DNA of 64,000 bases, taken from positions 16,112,234 to 16,176,233 of the forward strand of contig JAVUNC010000019.1 in NCBI GenBank assembly GCA_032173965.1, read 5' to 3'. The translations under genes and the position numbers were made by a program. Origin of the DNA: Sitta carolinensis (taxonomy: Eukaryota; Chordata; Aves; Passeriformes; Sittidae). Under the pieces are notes generated by a model. It was given only the letters and a program-made list of their open reading frames with translations, was not told the origin of the DNA and did no database searches. Shown here in pieces: positions 1 through 12,219 of this stretch (the stretch's first letter is position 1; each line of letters starts with the position of its first letter).

Positions 1-2678
1 CCTCAAGATTAAATGGGCTACTTGCAGAGACAGACAACTCAGTAACTTCAAAGCTCCCTGCCTTAGCTAACAAGAAACAAATTGCTTCCCCAGTGACTCC
101 TCCCGAGGGAGTAATGCAGGATAAACCTGTGATATTTGCATTAATTCATCCTTAAACATGAAGCAGAATAGATTCTGTCTCTTTAATAAATTTTCACATT
201 ATTTAAATGGACTCGTTTTAAAAGCCAATAATGTGTTTGCTTTGGGAATATTTTGCATTTGTATTTACCTTTCGGCTGGCAGCTCATTATATGGGAAGAT
301 CTGCTGGAATTAAAACAGTTGAAGATTATAAAGATTCCAGAAAGGACTTACATCTGAGGCCCCTTTGATGGTGATTTTCAGCAATGTTACTTTTCCCCAT
401 TTAAGGATACTGGGAACCTTTTGGTGACAGATCGTTGGCTCTGCTGCACCTGTCCTGATTCCTGCTGCCTATGGAGCAGGTTTGACCAGCAGGTACCAAA
501 GAACTGCTGAGGGCTGGGATTTCGTCCTCCCTGCTTTGCAGGGGGGAAACAGGGATTTGGAAGTGTGAAGGGAACAGCAGAAGAAGGGTAATTTTTTCCT
601 TGTTTGCTCACAATGAACACAGATTACAAGGTGCTCACTAGTTGTGTCCTCTCCAGTTGTGTCAAAGTGCTTTGAGACCTTTATTGGGGTATTCCTGCCA
701 TGCCAAGTCTTGCTTTAGGATTCATTATCCAGTCACCTATGCTTCCCAGAGGAGCTCTGCAGGTGTAGAAGGGACCCTGCATCACCCCAGAGCACTGTCA
801 GCATTTTAGTTTGACCTGACAGGGAAAGCTGGCTTCAGTGAAATGCTGTCATCGGGAGCACCCGAGGCACGACTGACTTCTGGATGGGAGAGCGGATGCA
901 CGAGCAAATCTGGGAGGCTGTGTAAGCTCAGATATCCATCAAAGTCAAGGAAATCCTTGCTGGGGCTCAGCTCCTCTTGAGCCCAAAGAGCTCCCAGGCA
1001 CTCACAGCACCGCTGTCCTGACAAAACAGAGCTGCTGTGCTGTTTTCATTGCTGACCCAGCCCACAGGAGCAAACGTGCCTGAGCAGCTGCATCACTCCC
1101 AGCCTTTGTTTTAGCCCCTGATTAGCTGCAAGAAATTAGCTGTCACACAGAAATCACCCTGACTCACAAGCCACAGCTTGGGAACGGTGTTTGTGCAAAG
1201 ATTCTAAGGCAGACATGAGGTTCTTATTTTTTAATAAAGTTCACAACTGAATATTATGAAGTGGTGGGGGGACATCAATACTTTGGTCACTGGGTAAATA
1301 CTTTTGAGTTCTTTACTGGCTTTAAGATGTGGTGTTTAGCCACTCCAATTCCTATCATGTGCAAATGTTTCCTATATTAACAGGAGAAGAGTGATTTGTG
1401 GGCAGTAAATGGGAAACAGGACATCAATTTAACGGGGCCATTTGGGGTTAGCATAAAATGACAGAACAGCAGGAAGCAGTTAAAAGCTTCCCTCCCAGCA
1501 ATCAAAGCCCTGCAATTTTGAGTCTTTTTCTCCAATCAAGTAGTGTATTGATGAGAAACCAGTTCCGATAATGACCTTTGAAAGACCTCACTTTGGCCTT
1601 CTGGTGTAAGTAATTTCTCTAACTATGTGTCCTAAGAGGAGCTCAGCAAATTCATGTCATCTACACAATCGCTCGAGATGCATGAGAAATGGCAGAAAGC
1701 AAGGGTAAGAGATTTCTTTTCCTTTAACTTGGCTGATTTCTTTCCTTTGAAGGCTCCTGATCTCAGCCTGTGTTGTTGGTATGGCTTTTTCTGTGTGCTG
1801 CTTCCTCTCCTGTCTGCCCCAGCTCATCGAAATTATGGATAGACCATCCTTACTAATTCATCAGTCCTCCTGTGACTCAATGCATGACTTCCTTCCTGTG
1901 CTGCATATTTTTAAATCTCATTCTGTAAGGCTGCTCCTAGATCAAGTCACACTCACATTACATTCCAAGCTTTATTTCAATTAATATTGCTTTTTTGGCA
2001 GTGCTGGCAAGAAACTCTCATTTTTCTTTTAAAGGCATACGTGGAGTGTGGAATGCCAGATTTCCTGGATGGGAAAAGGAGGGTGTTTGCTCCCAGACTG
2101 CTAACATCAGGACATGTATTTCACTACACAAAAATACACCTTCAGCCAGTGACAACAAACCTGCCAGCACAGACTATGCTACTGGAAAATCAGAACAACA
2201 CAGTACCTTCCAGCTGATATTCCTGACCATTCCACAGCCTGCTTTTAGAGCTCCAGCTTTCAGTTGTGAGCCTCTGCCTTTTCCCAGGGCTCCAGAGCCA
2301 GTGGTACCCATGATCACCATGGCTGCTCTGCTGGCAAGTTCTGCCTGTAAAATGGGATGAAAAATAACTGCCATGAGCTGGTAGGAACCCCAACTTTTAA
2401 ATATCTCATGTTGCACTCCAGTGGTTTTTAAAGCTCCTAATACCCACTGAGAAGTGCGTGAAATGCTGACCTGGAATGAACTCCCTCTGTCAGCTCACAT
2501 TTGTCCAAACCCTCGGCAGGCATTGTGCCAGGTCTGGGATCATCCATCCATCCATTCCCCTGCAGCTGGCAGAAAGGTGACAGAAACCCAGTGCTTGCAG
2601 AGGCCATCCTGTGCCACAAGGGCAGTGCGGTGAGCCCATGCCCGACTCACAGCAGGTCAGGATAAGTGTTTGGTAAGG
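1..2678. other. Gene-free region, nothing recognised
   Basis: Mostly unique sequence of average composition. No exon with splice sites, tRNA or transposon was recognised, and the open frames here are short and without family resemblance. Confidence 0.6.
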
Positions 2679-3355
2679 TGTCTTGGCTCACAGTACCAGA
2701 TGTGCCCAGCAGCATGTGTTCAGACTGGGGCAGGGCTGGGCTGTGGTGCTCCTCTGTTCAGGGGGCAGCTGTTAAAAACCAGCTGGGCACTTTGCTTTAT
2801 CTCTTCCACCCCAGCCTCCCTCCAGGAGAGAGCTTCTGCTGATGGCCACTGAGTCTCCTGTCCTGGCTGATAAACTGACACCATCCCATGGGAGAGGCTC
2901 CAGCCAGGGCAGGAGCCAAGCATTCCTGCCTGGCTCCAATCTCAGCTCTGGAACAGCAGGGCAGCCTTTCCCTCTGGCTTCCCAGAGGCAGAGCAGGCCC
3001 AGCTCCAGCTCCACTGGCCCTGCAGAGGGAATCTGCCCCTTGCTGCAGGATCCCTGCTCCAGCAGAGCCACAGCTGCCCCTGCAGGAGGCTGCAGCCCCC
3101 ATGGAATGGCTCTGCTGCCAACACCCTGACCCACAGGGGGCAGGGGGGTCTGACTCTGGCACTGGGGTTGGTTCTTGTATCACTGCAATTTTTATTAAAT
3201 CTCCTACTAAAGAACTGTTATTCCTATTCCCATCTCTTTGCCTGAGAGTCCCTTAATTTCAAAATTATAATAATTTGGAGGGAGGGGTTTACATTCTCCA
3301 TTCCAGGGGAGGCTCCTGCCTTCCTTAGCAGACACCTGTCACTCAAACCAAGACA
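2679..3355 (+). mobile_element. Solo LTR, ERVL-like, copy A
   Basis: The element is bounded by terminal inverted repeats TGTCTTGG...CCAAGACA and flanked by a near-exact 5-bp target duplication (TAAGG at 2674-2678, CAAGG at 3356-3360). A closely related copy (about 97% by eye) lies inverted at 55555-56231, and both are 677 bp. Read in this orientation, an ATTAAA polyadenylation-type signal lies at 3194-3199, placing U5 to the right. The right end (...CCTTCCTTAGCAGACACCTG...) resembles LTRs of songbird ERVL elements recalled from experience. No internal retroviral coding region adjoins it. Confidence 0.8.
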
Positions 3356-6300
3356 CAAGGGAACACATCACCCTGCTGCTGCCATCCTGGATACACAGCA
3401 GGGTGCAGGGAAAGCTGTCTGTCCCAGCTGTGTGCTGCCCTTTGCCATCTGATTATGAGCCAACACAGATCCTGTGTAGAGGGGTGAAGGAGAATGCTCA
3501 GTAGGACAATTACGGATTATACTTGGAAATTATTTTCCTAAGCAGGGTCAACCAACCTGCCCATCCCCAGGCACTGAGGAGGAAAACCATCTGATATAGC
3601 ATACATTGTAAAAAACTACCAAATGAAACATGGAGGACAAAGGCAAAAACACGCATGGACTGTATTCTAAGGCAGCAAAACAAATTCTCCTTCTGTAGGG
3701 TCTAGGGAAGTCTTGAGCATAATCAACTTTTGAAAATCATTTAAATAGTTGTCATGACTCTATTCTTACCTTCTGTCTGTTGATTTGGCTCCCATGATGC
3801 CTGAATAGCTCTCCTGAAGCCAGTTTACTGTCTATTGTCTGTGCCTGATGAGAGCTGTTATTTCTGATTAGATACTTTCCCCCTGTATTCCAGCTCTCTC
3901 CTTTCCATTTCTCTCCCTCAGCACATTTCTCCCTCAGCTCTAGTGGTGCCTGACGTGAATACCACTCCTGGCACGCCCTGGTGGGTAAGAACAAAAGCAA
4001 GAACATGTCACACCTAGGCCCAAGGCTGCAGCCAAGGGACATAACCTCACATCTGGAAATGCCTTTATGTTCTGCTACTCTCATGCTCTGGAAGTTCTGC
4101 AGGATCTAGTATTTCTAAGCTAAATGCATTTCCATCATTCTTTTTTCATAAAAAGTCCCACTACAAAACCAAGCCAGACATGCCAGGCTCCAACTCTCTG
4201 TAAATTTATTATACAGTATCAAAACTTTCTACAAACTGGGCATTAAGGAAAGAGATGGTTCCCTGGACGTTTTTAAGGTGTTTGCAAGCCTTGTCTCCCA
4301 GCACCTCCCCTGAGTCCACTGGGACTATTGACTCTGGAAAGGCAGAGGCATAAATTAGCCTTTGCAGAATCACAACTCTTATACCCTACTGAAAAAATGA
4401 ATTAATGCTCATTTTCCCTTTTAAGCACAACCAGCAGTTGTATAGAGAAAACTGAACTACACCTGTACCCACAAAAGAATTATCCTGGCTCTCCTGCCAT
4501 GCTAGGCCAGCATTCAGCACATCCAGGGCAGCTTGAAGGCAGTGCACCACAACACTGGGGTGTCACATCCTCCCTCAGCCAGTCTTTTTTCCACCAGGAG
4601 TTTCCTGCACCCCCAGTCTCAGCAAAAAGGGAATCCCTGGACTCTGAGCACATGGGAGCCTCTGGCACAGAGCAGACATAGGCAGCTCAGGGGAGAGAAG
4701 AGCTGGAGAATCTCCCAGAACAAGAACAAAACAAAATGGGGTTCTCAGCTGTGAAAAATCACAATGCCATGCCATTCAGCAGCCCTCCATCACTGAGGGT
4801 GTTGTGAGCCAGCATCCCAGTTCTCTGGTATAGCCTATTTTTAGGCCTGGAGCTTCTGAGTTTCTAAAGCTCCATTTTTCCTGGTGTTTTGGGTTACTGA
4901 AACTACTTTCCCCGACAGAAGAACAAAACATCAGGATTGTTTTTGTAATGATATTTGTATTTGGAATTCTTTCTGGGAAAGATACTTCTTTTGATGTCCC
5001 TCTGGTTTGACCAGCGTGAGTCAAAAGGTTGTCTTTCGTTCACCAATCACAGTGGTCTGTCAAAAATGTATATAAGAGAACGAGTTTTTGAAACAAACAG
5101 AGTCAGATTCATCCTCTAAGAGCTTTGGAGAAATTGCAGGAAGAGGCGTGTGGTGTGTTACTTGCCACAGCAACACTCTGGCTCACCACTGCCTCCACAC
5201 AGGGGTGCCCAGGGCACTTCACAGTCCCCCTCAGCTGCTGCAGAGCTTGGCACCATGCTCAGCACAGCAACACAAGGTGGAGTGGAAACCCTCGCTCTCT
5301 ACACAGCCACAGCAGCCCCACTCAGATTCCTCTCCTGGCCCCTGGCTGCTGTCAGGCTAAATCCAGCCACGGCTGTTTTTGAAACGCCGGCGCTCCCCAA
5401 GCAGCACTTAACATCCCTGTGAAGCTTCAAAATGAGAGCTGGAAAATTGCACTTGCTACTATCTGCTCAAGTGTAAACCCCACTGGACCAGGGTGAAGGA
5501 TCCCTGAAGGCCAACTATGTTATCTTTGTCTATAGAAAACAATTACAAAGCTGATTTTAAAATGCTGCAATTAAAGGCTTAATATAAATGCATTTCTGAT
5601 GCTATCAACAAGCGAACAGACTTCAAGAAGCTCTTTCAAAATATCAGTGCCTTCAAGCAAAAAAGCTGGCTTTGTTTTTTCTTCATGGTGAAGGGACTAT
5701 GGGCAATTTGCACACACTTTCAAATCTTAAATGCACTTTATCTGTGCTAGGAATCTTGTGTGCTATGAATTCTACACACAGATTGTAAAAATATACGTAA
5801 AGCCTTGTACAAATTTACTGTTCTGTCTAAAGATCCATGGCTGAAGAGAAAGCATTCTAGCAGAAAAGCTTGGGGGCAAGTACACAAAATCTGATGAGCA
5901 GGAGTTCTGTAAAATTTATTAAAAACATTTCTACCTTTATTTTAGATAATCAGATTACAGTGGGATTTCAAAATTCATTTCCCTTTCTTTGGCAGTTTGA
6001 TGTTGTGTTTTGGGAATAATCATACAAAATGAACACTACAAATGAAAATCCTGGGTTTATTGAGGTCACTAGGGCAAGTCCTACTGTTTTCAATTGGGCC
6101 AGGGCCTCATTTTATGAGGAAGTCTTGGGGAGAAAATAAATTCAGACTTCTGGAAATGGAGCAGCATGCCAAAAAGCCTTTTCTTAATTTTATTTTGAAC
6201 ATGGTCACCCTGCCATCTGAGAAAGCAGCTCCTTTCACTGCCTTCAGGAAATCAGCAGGTGCTCCTGCTGCCACTGGTTCCCTGAAAGCACAAAGACAGG

Positions 6301-7900
6301 CTGGCTTTTAAATCTGCTGCTTTTTACTGTGCCCAAGTACTGCTGACAGGCTGCACTGCCCATTGTGCCTCAGCCTGGGCCAGACCTCAGCTTCCACCAA
6401 GGGCTGGCCTTGGGAGGGCCCAAAGGCTCTCTGAGCTTCCTTAAGCTCGTCCTTGCTAGGCCAGGAAATGCTAGGCTCCTGCACTTGAGAGCTGAGCTTG
6501 CAGAGCCTGTTTTAGACAGGACCTTGCCCTCATGAGAAGCAGCAGCCATGCTCTCCACGCTCTCTGGGGAGCTTCCAGCTACATGGGAGCAGGGAGCCTT
6601 CCCACCAAGCAGGACAAACAGCTGAGTACACCTCTCGGGGGCTAACGGCTCCCAAGCCCAGAAACATCCTAGCACTTTTCCCTTCCACTTCAAACTCCTT
6701 TTTCTTTTTTCTGGCACAAATACACACATGATTCTCTGCCTCACCAAACACGGTGCAATAGACACTGCTCTCCCTAAACTCAATTTCCAAAGCTGGTGTC
6801 CTATCACTCCTGTCATATTTCAGGCAGAAGCAAAGGAGAATGTCCCTTTGGAAGAGATAGGCCATGCTTTATTCTCTTGTCCACTTAGTTCTGGCCTGTT
6901 TACCAAAGCATCTGAGGCTGCCAGCAGCACCCAGCTCCTCTGCTATGCCAAGCTGGGCTGCAGCTGCCAGTGTGCTCCTTGCTGCACCAAATCCTGCTGA
7001 CATCTACCACACATGTAAGAGCTGGTGTCATTAGCTGGTGTCATTGTCAGGACAAGGCATGGGACAGCTCCTGCTTGAAGCCAGTTCTGAATGAGAAGTG
7101 CTGGGCACGCAGGAGAACTTGGATCAAGAATGGAGTGGCGTGGTGCCAAGTACTGAAGTAAGAATTCTAGAAAGACAACTTACCCAAAGTGGGAAATTTG
7201 ATGCTTATAAACATACTTCAATCAGAATTTTGGATGAACTCTGAAAGTATTGATTTTTATTCCGGGGTAGACTTCCTCGAATTTCCACGCCTCTCTATTA
7301 GACTGTGTTTTTTACCATTAGTCAGTAATGTATGGAAGGTCTTGGAGATGGACATCATGGAAGTGAGGCTTCAGCTTCACTGACCTTGAAAGTCAGTGAA
7401 GTCATTTGAAATGAAGTCTCAAATCTCCTGGAAGAAAATTGTTAATACTCAGAATTCTGAATAATATTATATAATTAACTTTTCAGCAGAGAACAGCCTC
7501 TTGGCACTAACCATGTCCTTTCTGATACATCAGAGACTGAAAAGCATGGCCTTTCCTGTGCCAACTGTCTTTTAGAATAAACAAGAGACCCTCCCCCTTC
7601 ATCTCCACATGCTTAATAATATTAATAGAACATGAAAATATTAATGCTAGCAGACAAGGTCTTTCATAAAGCACATAAATGAATTCATTCACTCTAGCTC
7701 ATTAGCTTAATCGTCAACCTTTTTACAATGTAACTGATTAACATTTTCATTGTTCTTCCTTGTTTTTTCCTTAGACTTTTGCTTCTTTGGGGATCAAAAG
7801 ATCTCTGAATGCATAAGCTCAACAAATATCCCTGCACAACAATAGGAACTGCTAAAAGAGATAACTTAAGCAAGGGCTTTCACAGCTCATGCTTCAAAGA
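3356..7900. other. Gene-free region downstream of BTBD3
   Basis: No gene or recognisable transposon was found. A CCAAT box (5042) followed by TATATAAG (5069) resembles a core promoter but leads into no coding sequence. A 13-bp tandem duplication (AGCTGGTGTCATT twice) occurs near 7019-7044. Confidence 0.55.
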
Positions 7901-7931
7901 TACTGCAGGAAACAACCATTTAAGAATAATT

Positions 7932-7937
7932 TTTATT
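7932..7937 (-). terminator. Candidate distal BTBD3 polyadenylation signal (AATAAA)
   Basis: The minus strand reads AAAAATAAAAATTATTC. A T/G-rich segment (AAATGGTTGTTTCC) follows within about 30 nt, as expected of a downstream element. Using it would give a 3' UTR of about 3.25 kb. Confidence 0.4.
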
Positions 7938-8792
7938 TTTATGTTTAACGTGATTATACACATTCATGAGTCCAACAAGATCTGCACTGTGACATTAAAG
8001 ATACAGTACAATAACATTCAACATGAGGTACTTCATATATTTATATATATCTGTCCTTTATAAATAATGTTGTAAGCCTGCTAAGGTCAAACACTGCTTC
8101 AGCACAAATGGGCGCTGCGACCTGAAGTGAGCCAAGTTTATCATGACAAAAAACCCCCCAAAACAGTTCAGTGCAATAAGTGTGTAGAAATTAAAATGTT
8201 TACTTAAATACTATTTTAGATATGCAGAAAGTATATTACATTATACTCTCTTATCACAGATTCCTTTCACCAGCAAGTCAAAGATACAAGTAGCAAAGAC
8301 AGCCAGGAACAGTTTAGACAGAATCTGCGAGGTGATCTCTATCGATATTATGTTTACATTCCAGGCTGATAGGGCTGATGCTTGCAAAATGTCAGTCAAG
8401 GTATTCAAGCCTGGGTGCTTCTGCTAAACCAACCAAATCCACAGTCAGACACCTCCTGAAGTGCCCTGATGTCCCAAGGTGAGTGGCACTGGTCCCCTTC
8501 TTACATCCCAGTGCTTGTTAGCATCATGAAGATGCTGTGAGCACCACAAGGTGTTTGTGGTGCTTTTGTTTGATCACCCACACTGGAAACTGCACCAGCT
8601 CCTAACACCTGGAATGGACTCAGAGGAATGAAGCTAGAGGTTGCTTTCATCCTACTTCGTCAAAAAGACTTCATAAAAGAATCAAATAAGAACAATAATT
8701 AAATAACATCTCGTTTTCTACATATTACAGCTACAGAGTATTCTCATTGCTGATCTTCTCTTCCAGCCAGTGAACGTAGCAGGTACGTCACC

Positions 8793-8798
8793 TTTATT
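8793..8798 (-). terminator. Candidate BTBD3 polyadenylation signal (AATAAA)
   Basis: On the minus strand the sequence reads GCAAATAAAGG, an exact canonical hexamer about 2.4 kb downstream of the BTBD3 stop. It is one of three candidates. Confidence 0.4.
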
Positions 8799-9450
8799 TG
8801 CAGGTAAGCCAAAACAAATAATAAATTAAAAGTGAGACCCCCAGACTAGTTAAACCAATGCAGTGGCCTCTGACTTGTCCCACCAGCTGTGGCACGGGGG
8901 TTTTTTACCAAACAAATCGGAATGCAGCTCGCTACCACAAACAGCCTGTCAATCTGCTCATCACTCGGAGTAATTACATCTGCATCAGCCACTTGCTGTA
9001 CGAAAATTTAATCAGCTGATTAGCATCTTTCTCTGCTTTGAAATGTATCTGAATAAATGGAACTGCTGCTCAGATGCTGTCTAAAAGTAGATGACCGTTA
9101 CCACACCACAATCTCAAGATTCCTTTTTACGATCCCTTCAGCAACTCTTTCTCCACTCCATACCATTTATACTCTTGTCTATTTTCAGCTGCAGATCTAA
9201 ATATAAATAACTGGAGGTTTTTTTAAATCTCTCCCTGGGAGTTTTCCATGGAGCATTCTGTTTAGATTTCACGAACAGTCTGGATTATGTACATCTGTTA
9301 CAAAAAACAAAATATTTTTCTATGTATTTTGAGGGTATTTACATTTCAGAAAGAGCACTGCTTACACACACATGTATGTATGTATACAAAACATGAAATG
9401 CTAGGATGGATGAAAGGCAGAAATCCTGCAGGGTACTTTTTTACCTGGCT

Positions 9451-9456
9451 TTTATT
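9451..9456 (-). terminator. Candidate proximal BTBD3 polyadenylation signal (AATAAA)
   Basis: The minus strand reads GGTAATAAAAGCC about 1.7 kb after the stop. The downstream sequence is A-rich and not clearly GU-rich, so this is the weaker proximal choice. Confidence 0.25.
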
Positions 9457-11187
9457 ACCTGGAGAGAAGAGCTGGGCTTTGGCCATAAGGTGTTTGATGA
9501 CTACACTGCACTTTTCCTTACTTCAGATGGTATTTTGGACACTGCAAAGATGTATTTTGGCACTTTGTGACGGCCAGGGGCCAGGATTCCAACTGTCAAG
9601 CAACACTTAGAGTAACAGCATTAAACTGGTAAAATCACATGAGAAAAACACTTTAATTACAGAACTAACAAGCAAACTTAGGGTTATGCTACATTCATGT
9701 GTTGATATACTGTAACATTAATCTTCAGCTGGTCTAAAGAATCGTTTGGTCCTCACATTTTGTTAAAAGCTATGCAACAAACAGAACTCACCTGGGAGGT
9801 GGAGCAAGAATGAGATGCTTTACAATGGGCAGTGCAGCCTTCGAGGAACAACTGTCCCAGTGCAGTGATAAGGATTTTTTCATCTTTCAATAGTACCTGT
9901 AGTTATCATTTATACTGATTTCCTTCCCTGATACAAGGAATATCCCTCATACTTTTGCAAAAATGATAGTCATGTAACAGGAAGTTTGGGGGAAAAAACT
10001 CAGGCAAGGAAAAGGTTCTGTACCACATAATCCTCTGATTGATGTGTAGCCATAAGTAGTTGCAAAAGCTCCAACAATAACCCTGTAGAAGAGACCTCCT
10101 TCTCCTCACTGCTATCTGATGGTATACACTAAATGTAAAATGACAACAGTTGGGAATCTTCTGTCTTTGTCTAAATTTCAACTGGTAATAAAAAGAAAAG
10201 AAATAAAAGTAAATAAAAGAAAAAAAATCCAAGTCAAGATTGATACATTCTTTTGTTCCTCTAAAATCTGCCTCTACCATATTTAGGAAGAAGAAAAAAA
10301 CCCACCCAAACCAAACAAAGTATTATCCTGCATCTGATGATTGATATAAATTCCCATGTAATTAGCAAGGGTTCAAAGAAATGCCATATAAAGAAGCAAA
10401 ACCTGGATCATAGGAGTAGAGTTTCAAGAGCTGCATACACAATTTGAACATGTGCAAGTACTTCCTTGCCTTCGAGGTGGGATTCCTAGAAAATGAACTC
10501 CAAGGGTAACTTGCCAAGCCCACAGCCCTTCCTCACTGTGAACATGTCCCTGCACTGGGAACATGGTCAGTATGCCGTGGAGCTTCCTGAAAGATGCTGC
10601 CTTCTCTCCATCTCCCCCTGGAGCCATGCCAAACAGTTGGCTGCAGGAGAATCTCACAGGATGAAGGTTTAAACTTGTGCTTTCTCTGCTTATAACTGAG
10701 GGACTTTTAGCCCCCATGGTCAAAAGTAACTTGGCTTATTGGAATCTCAAAAGTCTGCAGAGCAGACAGCAGAGAGAACTGTAAAACAAGGCTCTTCATT
10801 TTCTATCCCTACCTCCCCAATACAAGCAGAAAGCAGAAAATGGAGAAAGAGAAAATGGATCAATGAAGACAGTGTTTAGTAAGATACAAGAGGGGGATGT
10901 CCTCTGGTGATTCACAGGTGCATCAAAGAAAGGGTCAGCATCACCAGCAAACAGGCACCCCTCTCAAAAAGCCTTTAAAACTCACTTGTTTCTAAGAGCT
11001 TCCAGTTTAAATATTACACTTAATCACCAATGATGCTACAAGTACAGCAAGCCAGGAACTTGCCCACAGCATTTAGTTACAGATTCCCTGTACTGACCAC
11101 ATATCTGCAGATAAAAAGCTAAGTGTCAGTAGGCCTGAACCAGACAGGTTCTTCATAGCAAAATGCTTTGTGTCCACACACTCCCAT

Positions 11188-12219
11188 TCAAGCGTAAAAT
11201 ATGAGTTCGGGAATTTGTCCTCCCTGTACCCCCGTGCCATTCGTACTGTCCGAGGAGCACTGAAACTGCACAGTCACCTTCCCACACTGAACTTCTGTCA
11301 TTCCCTCTTGTCCAAAATAGCTGAGTTCGTTACCATCCAGAATCACGCTGGCTGTGTAAAAGGTGTCGGGCTCAATCTGCACCGGATACTCAAACCACAC
11401 GGGGAAAGTGTTACTAGAGCCATCGGAGAAGTATTTACTCAAGTTCTGGCCCAGGATAACTCCTTGCCGCTTCAGTTCAATCTTGGCACTGTACTCTGCC
11501 GAGCCGCAGCTGGAGCCGTAGAGGCCGAAGCCGGCGATAAACACTCTCTTATCAACAGCAAACTGGATGCTGTCGCAGCGGCCCCGGTAGCGCCACTGGT
11601 TGCTGCGGTAGGCGCAGGACTGGAAGCGGTGGCAGCGCTGCGGCACGAGGCCCTTCCGGGGCTTGCTGACAAACTGCAGCTCCGGCTTTTTGGCAGCCGT
11701 GTACCAGAGGAAGATGTCGTTGGTTTCGTTGAGAGTCAGGATGCCGGACTGGGCGGCCCGTTGGCGAAGTCGTCGAGGGCCATGGTAGGGATGCGGATCA
11801 GGTAGAGAGCCTTGCCCAGCACCTTGCGCTTGTTCTCGATGGTGGCCGTCAGCTCCTGGCGCTGGCACTCCACTTCAGCCCAGTTCAGAGCCGCCTCGAA
11901 GACAACGATTTCTTTGGCATTCAGAGTCTCCCTCCGGAGGATGCTTTCAAGTGTCTGAAAATCAATGTCACAGAAGCCCTCAGACTTCAAAGCGAGCTCA
12001 GCCTGGGCATCAATCACTTCCCAGCAGCGCTGGGTCAGGTCAGGTTCCTCGAATAGGCAGCTCTGGGAGAGCAGCACGCAGGCATTCTTTGCACTCAGAC
12101 TTGTCTCGAGGAAGTTGACGCAGGCGCGGGCCAGGTGAGGGACGATGTACTTCTTGGCAGCATAAAGAGTGGCCAGGACGGTGTCTGCAGCCAAATCGAT
12201 CTCGTCACAATAGATGTAC
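11188..12219 (-). CDS. BTBD3: BTBD3 coding exon 4 (end of BTB, BACK, PHR; frameshift inside)
   Basis: The acceptor is TTTCAG|G at 12220/12219. The exon encodes Y-I-Y-C-D-E-I-D-L-A-A-D-T-V (end of BTB), the BACK domain (SLFEE-like segment CLFEEPDLTQRCWEVID, then ALNWAEVECQRQ) and the PHR domain (CHRFQSCAYRSNQWRYRGRC, AGFGLYGSSCGSAEY, VWFEYPVQIEPDTFYTA). It ends in a TGA stop at 11190-11188. The frame shifts once after M-A-L-D-D-F-A-N-G, at 11757-11760, where one G/C seems to be missing; A-A-Q-S-G-I-L-T-L-N-E-T-N then continues in the next frame. Everything on both sides is conserved, which argues against a pseudogene. Confidence 0.95.

Larger units (their letters stand above)
7910..11187 (-). 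other. BTBD3: BTBD3 3' UTR (left end uncertain)
   Basis: Sequence immediately downstream of the BTBD3 stop codon, read on the minus strand, contains no competing gene. Minus-strand AATAAA hexamers lie at 9456-9451, 8798-8793 and 7937-7932. Vertebrate BTBD3 transcripts carry a 3' UTR of a few kilobases (recalled), so the 8793 or 7932 site fits best. The segment is AT-rich with scattered TA and A/T tracts and no recognisable transposon. The exact end cannot be set without transcript data. Confidence 0.45.

Noticed and set aside
2772..3256. Several overlapping open frames of 95-128 codons (and their mirror set at 55727-56139)
   Set aside because: All lie within the two inverted copies of the same LTR, in several frames and on both strands. 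They are noncoding LTR sequence.
11170..11805. 211-codon plus-strand open frame
   Set aside because: It is the antisense shadow of the BTBD3 PHR exon. The minus-strand translation is the conserved one.
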